DNA of 64,000 bases, taken from the NCBI GenBank assembly GCA_963969595.1, contig OZ018409.1, forward strand, positions 12,600,520-12,664,519. Reading direction: 5' to 3'. A program made the translations under genes and the position numbers. This stretch comes from Neckera pumila. Taxonomy: Eukaryota > Streptophyta > Bryopsida > Hypnales > Neckeraceae. The notes under the pieces are model-generated. The model ran no database searches. It saw nothing but the letters and a program-made list of their open reading frames with translations, and was not told the DNA's origin. Positions 1 to 11,467 of the stretch are shown piece after piece (within the stretch, counting starts at the first letter, position 1; each line of letters begins with the position of its first letter).

Positions 1-914
1 GTTAGGAGAATGTTCAGAGGTCCCAAAGCACCTACAATAGAACTTCTCTAAAGTAAACTTCTCTAAGACAATGACCTCTCTAAAGTCATGGAGTACTGAT
101 TGCTCGGTGTGCACTTGGCCCAATCCTAAACATACACATCAGAGAATTTTTTTGAGGTTCGGGAGCATAAGGACTTGAGCCTGGTCCTCGGGCTATTATT
201 ACAAAAGTTCTATTGTATTTGAACTATAATTTAGCCAAGACACCTTATTTGTACTATTACACATCAATTAATATTGCACTTTAAAAAAAAAAATTGGAAA
301 GGACAGTGTGAATTAAATGCACATTTCAATTTTTTTTGGCGGAAAGGACAAGGTGAATTAAATGCACGTTTCAAATTTTTACATGTACTCCACAAACACA
401 TCGTGGCTACAAAACGACACAAATAGTCACCATTTTCTTTACATGTTTCCATCTGCACATGCTACCGATTCAAATTGTCACATGGCGCGAATAGGGACCA
501 TCTCTCTAGTTGAACTACCTTCCAACCACCTCTTCATTCACATTGGTCAAAAGACGATGACCGCTATTCTTCCTCTTCATTTATGTTTTGAGAAAAGCGA
601 CCATTTTTCGGCTGAAAAGACGGTCTCCTTTTCCGCATTGTAAGCTAAAAATTTGCTAGGGTGGTTGAAAGAAAGTGGAAATGTCCCCTTCACTTTCAAT
701 CATGGAGAATCCAAGAAGCAAGGGTAAGTTAGAAAACGGTTGTCGGTATTGATAGGACTCCAGACCCCCGGAGAATAATTATGAGATCATTTTTCTTTTC
801 CAAAACTAGAATGATATGCTTACTATAGAAATCAGACAAAGTGGAGCAGCCCTTGCAGGCAACAAGTAGGTGGCCGCCAGAGAGGCATGGCCATATGGAG
901 TGCGGAAGAAGGCT

Positions 915-937
915 GTGACGTCATCATGTGACGTCAC
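915..937. promoter_or_regulatory. Twin TGACGTCA (bZIP/ASF-1-type) palindromes
   Basis: Two TGACGT cores face each other across about 6 bp. TGACGTCA is a known binding site of plant bZIP factors (C-box and as-1 type). A CCAAT-like site and a TATA-like run follow within 160 bp, so this could be a plus-strand promoter or the remnant of one. No transcript target can be assigned, and the site could also occur by chance in a repeat. Confidence 0.35.
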
Positions 938-1151
938 TGAGACCCCCCTAATCAATGAAGCTCGCATTGGCTGCCCTCTCTTGACTCCTGTTGCAACATT
1001 CTTCCCCTTTGACTCTCCGTCCAATCATGGGGCGTGCATTATCTCCGCTCTCTTCCACTCTAACCCTATTTTTATAACTTTTCTAAGTTAAATATTCTTA
1101 ATGTGAAGGTTTGTGTGGATTCCAGTTTTTATTTATTAATTGGAATCATTC

Positions 1152-1340
1152 ATGATTTCAGCTTCAGTTGTCGCATTGCATGGCATTGATTATTTCCTTG
1201 AAAAGGGGACCCTTCCGGTGAACAAAATTAACTTCTACGACTCCTGGGGTAACCCCGATCCTTTGAGGATGTCTTTAGCGAACAAAATTATTTTCGACGA
1301 CTCTTTGGCCAATCCCAATCTTTGGGGTATCTTGAAATAA
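1152..1340 (+). CDS. Short open frame with a 20-residue internal repeat; doubtful gene
   Basis: From the ATG at 1152 the frame runs about 62 codons to TAA. Its second half is two copies of a 20-residue unit containing NKI, DS and NP. The DNA repeat is 60 bp, so it stays in frame. The promoter-like motifs at 915-1070 lie just upstream on the same strand. I recognise no family, signal peptide or membrane segment. A 60-bp duplication in non-coding DNA would also leave the frame open, so this may be a gene fragment or nothing. Confidence 0.18.
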   Translation: MISASVVALHGIDYFLEKGTLPVNKINFYDSWGNPDPLRMSLANKIIFDDSLANPNLWGILK

Positions 1341-1799
1341 CAAGAGAAGTCCTTCCCAGGGATCTAGTAAAGTGTACTAACTTACCTTCCTAGAATGGAG
1401 GAAGACTATTGCCTAGTTATACAATGTTATGAGTGAGTAGCTGTTTAATTATTTTTTTGTAAACAATATTGCCCCAAACCAACCTGGTCAAGAAGTCAAT
1501 GACATGAGTACAGGAATTTCAAGTTTTTGAGGGACAACATTTTATCCATTTTGTACTATGCAATAGTATAATGTCATACACCATAGCTATAGGGCAAGGT
1601 CAGCACATTGATGCTGAATATTTGACTTAAGTTCAAAAAGTAGATTCGATACTTTAAAATATAATTTTATAAAATTTAGCATTAAATTCACACAATAAAA
1701 ATATTCAACAAATATCTTGAAGAGCTTCAAAAGTCACTTAAGATAATGTAAACAAAGTTGAAAAGACAAGCTCTTTATACAAGTGGGGTGGTAGGAGGT

Positions 1800-2310
1800 C
1801 AAACAATCCATGTGGGATATGTAATTTAGGATTAGTATTGGCTCGCTCATAGTCAAGTCAAAAGCAGGAATTGTGTTCAAAGTAAAATTTCAGACCTTAT
1901 TTAGGCACTGTAGAAGATATTTTTTCAAAAAACTTTGAACTCAGTTAATGTAGGAAATCAAACTAACTTTCATTTCCAAAAATCCGTTTGAGATTTCAAG
2001 CCTCCAGTCAAAAGTTATAGACAAAGTTCAGAGAGGGATTTGAAGGGTCATTTTTTTTTACATTTTCAAACGTCCTCTTTTAATTTTGTTCATAGCTTTT
2101 GATTGTAGGCTCAAAAGTACAAACGGATTTTTTGTAATTAAATTTATCTTTATTTCCCATCTTTTTTTAGTTCAAAGTTTTTTGAAAAATGATATTAGAC
2201 TATACCAAAATGAAGTCCAAACTTCTACTTTGAACATAATTACTACATTTTGGCAAAGAGCAATCAAGCTCTCATCTTCAAATTATCCCACAACCTTTGA
2301 GGATTCATGA
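1800..2310. repeat. Foldback (inverted-repeat) element, AT-rich
   Basis: The two halves are imperfect inverted copies meeting near 2056. The block around TTCAAAGTA at 1876 is mirrored near 2230, and the AAAAACTTTGAAC block near 1930 is mirrored near 2180. The pairing AAAATCCGTTTG (1979) with CAAACGGATTTTTT (2119) is especially clear. Similarity fades outward to about 1800 and 2310, so the ends are approximate and no target duplication could be fixed. This is a non-autonomous foldback or MITE with no coding capacity. Confidence 0.6.
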
Positions 2311-3084
2311 TGAACAATGGATTTCATTATAAAAATGACCTCTCCACCTTTCATTCTCATTGAATGTGAATGAAATAACTTCTTCAGTTGTCATCAAAAA
2401 AATTCTAGATGGTATATGGTCAAATAATAGATTGATATTGGTAGTATCAGTGAATCCCCGTAGTTACAACTAGATATTGAACTTTATTTTGATTGTATTT
2501 TGGACTTTATGGCTAACATTGGCCGGATTTTTTTCCAACAACTTGGTCATTTAATTCTTGATGACTTCGGCGATTTCTCTTGTTCATTTTATTTTGTTAT
2601 TCTCTAAAATAATTATTTTCCACCAATCCCGGCCTACAGCTATGGTAATAGAATTTACACGCTATAATTTGCAATTTTATGTAGTTTATTAGTGTAGATT
2701 ATTAGTATAGATTAGCATAGTGTATTTTTCATTTTTTAGTTTCTACTGTTGTATTTGGATATGTTTTATAACTTGGAATGCAACAATTCTTGTACCATTT
2801 GATGCAATATAAGATTTCTAAGATTAGTCTAGTTTGCATAAAGTTTTAGGTCTGGAAGGATTTTATATACAAGATAATGCTTGGTTGTGAAGACATTATT
2901 CGGCATAAACTATATAAGGAAAATTGTCCAAAGGATGAAGAAAGCGGATGAAGAAAGCATAATGCCTAATTACTCAAGCAAAATTGCATAATCTAGCAAA
3001 AAAAACTAATTATGATAAGTAAACTTGTCCAGAAAATGCACATGACATTTTTTGACAATAGTTTCTTTATTCAAAATTACATAC
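2311..3084. other. AT-rich intergenic DNA, nothing recognised
   Basis: There is no open frame of note, no clear repeat partner in this window and no RNA gene that I can recognise. Confidence 0.5.
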
Positions 3085-3088
3085 ATAA

Positions 3089-4877
3089 CCCCTAAAGTCC
3101 CAAGGCCTTCTTTCCATTAGAACTACCATTTCTATTGCAAAGTGTAAAAAGCTTTAGAATTTTTTTTTCTTGCATATTTAATCATAGGATCTTGTACTAG
3201 ACTAGTATATAAATGTATGTAATAAATTTCAAAAACTTTAACAGCATAGATTGCAAGATATTTGCATCTAAGTGAAGAAAAAAAGTTGTTTTTATTACAC
3301 CTTCTTGCACCTTCTTCAATTAGATTTTTTTACTTTGAATCATCTAAATTTAAAATTTTCTCTATTGATTTTAAATTTAAATTTTTTTATGATGAAGCTT
3401 CGGAAATTGAAAAAATAAAAACACTTAATATTCACTCATTAAAAAATTGTTAAATTGTAGAAATAGGTTCCAGATTGAAGAAAAACCTAAGTTATTAATA
3501 GCTCTGAGATGGAATTGGATCACATTAACCCCTAAAGGACCAAGGTGATTTTCCTACCAAAAAACATTCAAAACTGTCATTTCTATTGCAAAGAGAAAAG
3601 AGTTTTAAAAATTATTATTTTTTGCATATCCAACCATAAGATCTTATATTTGACTAGTATATGAATATGTGGAAGAAATTTCAAAAACTTTAACCACGTA
3701 GATTGCAAGATATATGCATTTAAAGTGAAGAAAACAAGGTTTATTTCAACCTTGCTTGACTAGATTTTTTGGCTTCGAATCTTTTTAGTTCAAATTTTGC
3801 ACTATTGATTTTGATTTTCTACTTATTTATGTTAAGTAGTTGAGTTGAGAATCTAACAAAAAAATTTAGGAAAAAAATCACTTAATTTTCACTCATTAAG
3901 AAATTGTTAAGTAGAGGTGGATTCAAGATTGAAGAAAAAACTAAATTGTTAATAGCTTTTAGATGGAATTGAATCACAATAATTTCAATGGTGAGATTGT
4001 TCTAGCAAGAAAATCTAACCCTGTCCAACAATTTTTTTGAAAAATCCTAAAAATTGCATTCAAAAATGAATTCTACAACTTATTTTTTCAAGAAGATGCT
4101 TAGATTGCGCGAAAAAATAAGATTGTCCATAACTTTTTCATTATTAGTCCAAATTGAATGAAACAAAGCTTCACATGTAGAAAAAAATAGAATCTTTGAG
4201 TTAAAAAATTGAAAAAAAATTATTTTGACTTTTTGTGATTTTTTTTGTGCTGCTTGCCAAATTCTATTTTTGCTTATTGTGCCATAACTTTTGCTCCCGG
4301 GCATCAATGAAAATAAAAATTATATATTCACAAATCTCTTGCAAAAATACACAACCTCAAAAAATATCCAAAAACATCACAAAAAATTGAGACAGTAGGA
4401 ACCTGCCTGGACCCAAATTGTTCCCTGAGGGGACAACCGGTCCTTTAGGAGTTAATCTCATCATTTAGATTGTTCTAGCAAGAAAATTTAACCTCGTGGA
4501 ACTTGATTTTTTGAAAAATTGTGAAAATTGAATTCAAATTGTATCCTACAAGTTATTTTTTTTCACATAACAAGTTCAAATCAAATGAATAAAATCTTCC
4601 CATGTAGATAAAATTACAATTTGTAAGAAACATATTTTTAAAGTTTTTAAGACTTTTTTTGTAGAGGAAGTAGTTTGCCTACTACATCTAAGAAAATACT
4701 TTTTGTGCCCTAACTTTTGCTACCAAGCATTGATTGAAATAAAAATTACATTCTCCAAAAGCTAATATGTGTTTCTATATTCAAAAATGGTTTCAAATAA
4801 TAATTATAAATATTGAGACTATAGGAGCCTACCTGATATCCATTTTGTCCCCTAAGGGGAAAATGGGACTTTAGCTA
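3089..4877. mobile_element. TTAA-family MITE, copy B, interrupted by copy A
   Basis: The left end reads CCCCTAAAGTCCCAAGG after ATAA (3085-3088). The right end reads CTTTAGCTA before TTAA (4878-4881) and carries a subterminal palindrome (TTGTCCCCTAAGGGG). It aligns along its length with copies A and H. Copy A sits inside it between two TTAA tetramers (3525-3528 and 4452-4455). Without that insert B is about 862 bp. It has no coding capacity. The left flank differs from TTAA by one base, either a later mutation or a tolerated target. Confidence 0.75.
3529..4451. mobile_element. TTAA-family MITE, copy A, nested in copy B
   Basis: A 923-bp element running from CCCCTAAAGGACCAAGG to GGTCCTTTAGGAG, with TTAA on both sides. 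A near-palindrome, TTCCCTGAGGGGACAA, lies about 25 bp from the right end. The interior has no transposase. Removing A plus one TTAA rejoins copy B into a sequence that aligns with the equivalent part of A itself. TTAA-only duplication is the hallmark of piggyBac-type transposases, so this is probably a piggyBac-like MITE; no transposase is present to confirm it. Confidence 0.82.
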
Positions 4878-4881
4878 TTAA

Positions 4882-5493
4882 GCTGACCACGTTTGGATCA
4901 TATAGGATCTAAAGTGAATATCTATGTTTGACATGCCTTCAAAAAGTCCCAAAATTTTTACTAGGGGCTCCATTAATTTACAACCACGAAGGCATGTGGT
5001 GAAGCTAGTGACATTGTACAAGAATGGTTTAAAATCATATAAATGTAATGAAGTTTTGCTACATAGGTCAAAATGCTATTATAGAAATAAAATAGACAAT
5101 GTGACAATATTTGAGGCCTTATGTCATTATTCTCATATCTACATATTGTAATTATTCTAGAAATAAGAAGCATATTTTTTGAATGATAGTCTTCAAGGTG
5201 CAAACACTTAATATGCTTTAATATTTGTCTGATGTTTGGTGTTTGTTGGTATCTAACACTTTGAGGAGATGGTATCGTCATGATTTTCAAAATTGTCAAG
5301 ATGTATTTTAAAATTCAATTTAGAATAATAATTTAACATTGACTTCCAAACAAAGGTTGTAGAATGTAATCCATAGATCACATCCATACTAGGTGAGTTC
5401 TAGCATTGATCTAATCAATAAATTTTGAAACCATAAAATTGAAAAGTCCTTCTAAATTTATAGTAGATTGAATATGTGCAATTTTCACAAGTA
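4882..5493. other. AT-rich intergenic DNA, nothing recognised
   Basis: Overlapping open frames on both strands at 4924-5299 show no family features and no sign of splicing. I regard them as chance. Confidence 0.5.
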
Positions 5494-5842
5494 CTAGTGT
5501 GACCCTGTGCCGTTGGCCCAATTTTCATCTACTCCCGGTTCCACTCCTGGTTCTACTTCCGATTCTACTCACAGTTCTACTCCCGATTCCACTCCTAGTA
5601 CCAAGAACGCCACCAAAATCAAAGTAAAAGTAATTTTCTAATTTTTTAATCAATAAATAGTTTGAAATTCAATAACTTTTGCACCACCCCTCCAAACGCC
5701 ACGAAACCAAGCCGGTGCACCCCTCCTCGGCGAGAGCTTTCCGACGGTACCAAGCACGCGGCCGGGGGATGCATGGTCAGGAAGTTGTCCACGCTACAAA
5801 CAAAACAAAACAAAACAAAACAAAACAAACAAACAAACAAAC
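5494..5842 (-). mobile_element. Helitron-like 3' end, copy 1 (minus orientation)
   Basis: Read on the minus strand, the element ends in a weak hairpin (TGGGCC-AAC-GGCACA, one mismatch), then CACTAG, and is followed by T. This is the CTRR|T arrangement typical of Helitron 3' termini. Inside lie about six degenerate 12-bp repeats of the type GTAGAAYCRGGA (5529-5600), a GC-rich block, and then an AAACA/AAAC microsatellite (5796-5842). The same block recurs inverted at 7915-8234 and, more diverged, at 43307-43545. No 5' TC end was found. Confidence 0.5.
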
Positions 5843-6520
5843 TCATTTAAGGTATTGATTCTTTTCCATTAAGTTGGAGTAATGGATATTTTTGAAGATT
5901 TTTAATTTACTTCTTTGTTCATTTTTTTTTTCAAGGGCTGTCTTTTGAAGCCCAAAAAATTACTTTTTGAGGTGAAACATAATGATATTCTTTGAATTGC
6001 AGAATGTTTGAGCGTAAAGTCTTGAAAATCTAAATTGTACAAATTTAAAAGAATTAACACAAGAATTTGCAAACATTTGAATGGATAGAAAAATAAAGAT
6101 TTCATGTGCTTGAGAGATGTTTGAGTTCATCCATTGTTTACAATTTGAACACCTAGTTCTTGAGGGGTGAGATTTATTTGTTATTTGACAAGTATGTATT
6201 AAAAAGTGTAAGTTAAAGTCAAATTTTCATTGGCTACCTAATATACCTCCAATGTTGTTGAAAGATAAGTGAAGAAATTGAGTTTGCAAGAATATAATCC
6301 GATCTACATGATAATTAGTCACACTTTTTGAAATCAATCAATCTAAAAATTACAATTGGCACAAACTAGAAGATTGTAGATTCTAAATGTCTGCGCAAAT
6401 TTACATCTAAATTAATCTCCAACATCAATACCTTAAATGAGGCAGACAGGCAGGCTGGCTGGCTGGCTGTTCGTTCGTTCGTTCGTTCGTTTGTTTTGTT
6501 TTGTTTTGTTTTGTTTTTTC
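5796..6520. repeat. Segment bracketed by inverted 18-bp repeats and microsatellites
   Basis: CTCATTTAAGGTATTGAT near 5842-5859 is mirrored exactly at 6424-6441. Outside these lie an AAACA-type run on the left (5796-5842) and, on the right, a compound run of GGCT, TTCG and TTTTG units (6441-6520). The 560-bp interior shows no gene. The symmetry suggests that the microsatellites belong to the mobile unit. Confidence 0.5.
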
Positions 6521-7914
6521 TAGACAATTTATTCAAGCATTACTCTTAGGTATTTGCTTGAAAGGATATACGAGTTTATAGGAACGTGTCATGATACTTT
6601 GACATGTTTTGACTCATTCCAAATTTATTTAATTTGATCTTTTACCTAACTTAGAAGACTATCATATAGGTCATATCCTATTTTGAAATTGATAGCCTAA
6701 ATTGTCCCATCAATAGTTGTGATATTGATTTTGATGGTTGTCCAAGTCTTGATTGAACTCAAGCCTTGAGTCACCAATAGTGGCACCAATTTACCACCTT
6801 TAGGTCTAATGTTAAACTACCTCTTATGGTGATTTTAATGGTGGTTATAATTATATGATGTGATTAGCTTATCTTTGGAATCATTTCTCAATTTATGTCT
6901 ACGGGCTAACTACCTCTGAGAATATTGATTACTGCTTGATGCTGTAAATTAGGCATACTTATGCCTTACAGTTGCCTGTGAACTACTTAATTATGCAATT
7001 TGCAAGGTAAGATATGGAGGCTATGAACCTTGGATGCATTGATTGACGCCTAATTAAGTCTCCATAACGGATGCAGACTACCATCAAGATGGAAGATGGC
7101 TAATGGCCTGTCATATGTATACCAGTCTAAAGCATGCCTGTACTGCTTGTGGTTGATTTTTGCAAAGAGCTTGAAAGTTGAGGGATACTTACTGCCCTGC
7201 TCATTTCTCATTTCACATAGCTATCACACTTGAGTTAACTGATTAGTTTCCCAGCTGATTTCTTTTTAGTTTTCAATCACAAGGGATTCTTGCTTTCACT
7301 TTGGACTGTTGCCTTCAATAGTCACTTGATCAAGGCTCAGTCTTACATTGGGGACAGGGTGCTGGAAAAATGGCTGCCTCACAAGCATCGTCTTCTAGTC
7401 AGGTTCTTTTGATTTCCAATCTCTGTTATTAGGACTTTACAGGAATGTGATGATCTAAGAATTTCTGGTGACATCGATAGCAAGAGACGATGAGCTGTAA
7501 ACACCTGGTATATCCTCACTAACCCCATTTCGTGTGGTGTTTGTGGGACGGGTACAGGTGAGGCTCACGTCCTCTGGAAACTTCTTGGAGCAATTGGAAA
7601 AATTTGATTCCTACACAAGCTGTTGTCCTTCTAGAAAAAACTCTGCATTGTTTGGGAAAGTTCTTGTAAATACATAGCTTCTTACTAGGATGCTGTTTCT
7701 TACTTTGGATGTATGAGTGCTCAAAGTGAATACTCAAATATGTTGCATACAGTTGGGTTTATCTGACATAGACCCATCTTAGTGAGAACTTAGTGACTTA
7801 CACAAGCTCATATGGATGTCAAAATTAAACTTTCTATGTAAAAGCTGTTATTAGATCAAATTTTGACTGACAAGAAAAGTTTAGATGAGTGCTCTATCTA
7901 GAGATGTACCAAAA
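6521..7914. other. Unannotated DNA between the opposed Helitron-like ends
   Basis: Base composition is more balanced than the surroundings from about 6900 to 7750. A possible first-exon-like stretch starts with ATG at 7370 and encodes a short Ser-rich peptide up to a CAG/GT boundary near 7402. No downstream exon could be linked to it. It might be captured gene sequence within a Helitron, but that is inference only. Confidence 0.3.
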
Positions 7915-8234
7915 AAGGAAGGTTTTGTTTGTAGCATGGACAACTTCCTGACCGTGCGTCCCCCGGACGCGTGCTTGGTACCGTCAGAAAGCTCTCGCCG
8001 AGGAGCGGTGCACCGGCTTGGTTTCGTGGCGTTTGGAGCGGTGGTGCAAAAGTTATTGAATTTCAAAGTATTTATTGATTAAAAAATTAGAAAATTACTT
8101 TTACTTTGATTTTGGTGGCGTTCTTGGTACTAGTAGTAGAATCGGGAGTAGAACTGGGAGTAGAATCAGAAGTAGAACCAGGAGTGGAACCGGGAGTACA
8201 TGAAAATTGGGCCAACGGCACAGGGTCACACTAG
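7915..8234 (+). mobile_element. Helitron-like 3' end, copy 2 (plus orientation)
   Basis: This is an inverted partner of 5494-5840 with high identity. It contains the same GC-rich block, the ATTACTTTTACTTTGATTTT stretch, six 12-bp GTAGAAYCRGGA-type repeats (8130-8198), the short hairpin, and then CACTAG followed by T. Together the two copies delimit 2.7 kb. An alternative reading is a TA-flanked DNA transposon with roughly 330-bp inverted repeats. The third copy at 43307 shows no inverted partner, which favours a one-end Helitron-type terminus. Confidence 0.5.
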
Positions 8235-8340
8235 TAAAGATTAAAACAAGTAGTGGGGACTTCTTAGTAGAATGGGAGCATTGAAGTGCTGTTGCAATCA
8301 CCATCCTAAGCGGAGTATGACCAATTACATTCCCAATTAA

Positions 8341-9253
8341 CCCCTAAAGGCCCAAAGTTCCCTCGAGGGAGTCTTGGGATTTTGGGCAGGCTCGTGTGAC
8401 CTCAAATTTTGACTTGATTTTTGGAACCTTTCTTGAAGATAGGGAATCATGTTAGCTTTTTAAAAATATAATTCTTTTTTTCAATTGGTGCCTAGGAGCA
8501 AAAGTTATGCCATCCAAAGTTTTAAAAACAGTTTGCCAGGCAGAACAAAAAAAATAAAAAAAAACAATTTTTTTTAATTTTTAGTTTTTTCTGATATTGT
8601 CTACATTTAAAGCTTTGATTCATTCTATTTGGACTAATAATGAGAAAGTTATGGACAATCTTGTTTTTCGAGCAATGTACGCATCCTCTTCAAAAAACAA
8701 CATATAGAAATTATTTTTGAATGCAATTTTCAATTTTTTTCAATTTTTTTGTATGATAAGGTGAAGTTTGTTTGCAAAAATAGTCTCATTGTTGGGATCA
8801 TGATGTTTCAATTCCATCTTAGAGCTATTAACAATTTAGTGTTTTGTTCAATCTTGGACCTACTTCTACTTAACAATTTTTCTACATGTGAAAATTGAAT
8901 TTGATTGAAGTCTAAAATTTTATTCCCCGACTCTCAACTCAAATGTTCAACAATTTTTTCTTTTAAACCTAAAGAATGCAGTGCAAAAATTTTCTGCAAA
9001 TGGTGGTCAAAGTTATCTGAAATTGTAGACCAACATTCAAAAAAACTTACTTTTCCAACTTCAAATGCTAATATCTTCCCAATCCTTACGGTCAAACTTC
9101 ATGAAAAATTTACCACATGAGCTTAGACAAGTGAAGTACAAAATCCTACAATTAGATCCTAGATTTTTTTTTGTTTGGTTTCTTGTGGGCCTGCAGCAAA
9201 CATGACAATTTTGAGTGGTTTCAGAGCCAAAAAATGCCTTGAGCCTTTAGAGG
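8341..9253. mobile_element. TTAA-family MITE, copy C (inverted relative to A)
   Basis: A 913-bp element flanked by TTAA at 8337-8340 and 9254-9257. The ends are CCCCTAAAGGCCCAAAG and CCTTTAGAGG. The subterminal palindrome (CCCTCGAGGG) is near the left end, so orientation is opposite to copy A. Interior blocks such as GAGAAAGTTATGGACAATC match copies A and F in reverse complement. It has no coding capacity. Confidence 0.8.
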
Positions 9254-9257
9254 TTAA

Positions 9258-11467
9258 GTTGATACAGCAGCATGAGCTGGACTGTTTGTTTATTCTTTCT
9301 TTGTTTTTATAAAAGTGCCATCACTTCTCAAAGAAAAAAAAGAATTGTTGTTGCAAATGCTGCGACAATTTTACTATTACCATATACTCCGTACTAGCTA
9401 GTGTTTTGATAAAACTTTTGACTATTGGTTACCAACATTTTTGCATGAGGGTCTTCAGGAAGTACATCTTTCAGTAAATCTAGGTGAACTCCTGTGGAAG
9501 TTCTGTGGGACCCCAAAATCTAAACTTATTCACTATTGTTACTTTAGTTGCAATGTAAGCGAAAAAAGTGCTCTCCACGTCATTGGCCCATCTTTAAAGG
9601 GTCCCACTACCTCTTCATAGCCACTATAAATTCGCCATAAATTCCACTATACATTCAGTCTTGAAGAAGTCCACCATTTCCACCAATGATTTCCCATTTG
9701 CAAATAATGTTTCTGTGCCCTCACTACTACTACTGGAACCGCCCCTCCACTACTCCTTTAGCAACTTACCTGGAAACTACGAATTCACGCACACTATCAA
9801 ATGTGAACACTACCGACCACTGACACGTCACCATTTGCAGAAGGCTTGGCAGTTCCTGATTCGACGAAACCTCTTTGCCAAATCTATCCGCACTGACTCT
9901 CACTCACGATTCGTGAAATCCCAATATATTACCTTACCAGTAACTTAAGTAGTAAGTGGTAACTTAGTAATTTCCCGCGTTGCTGGACAGGCGCCGGGCC
10001 GCAGGCGTCCCCTAAAGCAGCAAGTTGATGAGTGCTTCCGAAGCACCGGAAGCTTTGGACTACTGTAGACGCGCTTGAATTCCGCTTTTGTATACAGATG
10101 CCTCGACTACGGATTTACTGCAGGTTCGCATTTAATGTTTTTTTAATGAAATTGGTTGTAAACGTAATTCGTACGTTTCGCCGAACTGAATTCGGCGAAC
10201 TGAAGCACAGGGCGGGGGTCCAATTTTGGTGATCGCGTAATTTCAACGTGTGCAACCGACATTCTGCAGTTTGAAATTTTTGTTGAGAATGTTCGTGGAC
10301 GGAGGAAGTGGTGGTGATTTTCTTTAGATTTTTTTTTCAAATTTTGAGTACAACCGGTCACACCTCGTAGATACGGCTCGTTTACGCTCGACCTTTGCGT
10401 TACGATCGAGTCTATGTGTGTAAAATAAATTTGTGTTGAAATTAAGTTAGTCGACTGTACATGCTCCACGACTTTTGGTATTTACCGACTGCTGCCGTTG
10501 GTGTTGTATGACTTGCAGACACTCCTGGCCCGGAAATTGGTGAAATTCATGGAATTCACGCTTAATTGGGAGGGTGGTTGCTAGGTGATGTAGGGCGCCG
10601 TTGTCGTGTTCTCTTGAGCTAGTGCTGGCTGGTACAACGTACCTTCTGTTGTTGATAGAGACAGGAAATTGCACGCGTAGGGCATGTGCAGACTGCAGAG
10701 CGTACTTTGGGACTGGCGCTGAGGAATGTGAGCCGGCCTCAGGAAGGCGGCCTGGTATTTTGAGGTAGTGGCAGTCTGACTCCTGGGAGGGGGGGGGGGT
10801 CGTCGGTCGTTGAATGTCAGGGCTTGGGGGCAGAGGCTTCAGTTTCAGAGGGTTGGAAACGTGAAAGGATGGGAAAAAAGCTGTCGGTATTGATGAGAGG
10901 ATTGCTTTAAAGACGGAGTTCTTGGAAATTTGATGGAGACCGAGGCGCGAGGTTTCACGGAGGATTCACAAGGAGAAGCACTTTGCAGGGGGGATGTGAG
11001 TGGTGACCTAATTTTGCAATATTGCCATCGAAGTTTTGTGGTCACGGAAACCGAGGCGTGCAATTAGTCTTGTTGTGTGAGCCTGCGCGCTTGGAGCGGT
11101 TGGTTAGAGAATTTTCGATGCGGCAGCCGTGACAAGGATTTTGCTCATGGCTGTAAGCAGAGACTTGTGGGAGGATATGTACCGCAGGAGGGCTCGACGG
11201 TATTCGGAAGAGGAGATGCTGTTTCGGTCTGGAGTGTCATGTTGCTGGTTTAGTATCGCGCATAGTCGATCATATTTGTCCTCGAGCTCGTCACCGCCTC
11301 CTTGATTTTCGCCTCCTCATGACTGGGTGAAGTTCGCCCGTTTGGTTGCAATTCTCATGAATTTGTGAGAAATTTGCAAACAGTGTTCAATTTGGAAGGT
11401 TTAGGTTACTCTTAAAAGGAATCCTTTTTCGTTTTCTCTTTCTCTATCTCTATGCGTGGTGTTGGAA
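9258..11467. other. Upstream region and probable 5' leader of the E3 ligase gene
   Basis: No conserved protein is visible. Composition shifts from AT-rich to near-balanced after about 9960. The 10140-11070 stretch carries overlapping minus-strand open frames of 70-110 codons with no family features. A pyrimidine-rich stretch (11420-11450) directly precedes the first coding exon, as often seen in plant 5' leaders. A divergent non-coding transcript cannot be excluded. Confidence 0.4.

Larger units (their letters stand above)
1..1800. other. Intergenic DNA, no recognisable gene
   Basis: No conserved coding region is visible. The part from about 840 to 1090 is less AT-rich and looks promoter-like, with paired TGACGTCA palindromes, a CCAAT-like site near 1020 and a TATA-like stretch near 1068. 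No recognisable gene follows it. A short open frame with an internal repeat lies at 1152-1340 and is listed separately. Confidence 0.5.

Noticed and set aside
5646..8082. Four similar open frames at 5646-5850 and 7881-8082
   Set aside because: They arise from the GC-rich block of the Helitron-like repeat read on both strands. The shared peptide reflects repeat identity, not coding selection.
10143..11063. Minus-strand open frames upstream of the E3 gene
   Set aside because: No conserved domain, splice pattern or start context; considered leader or chance sequence.
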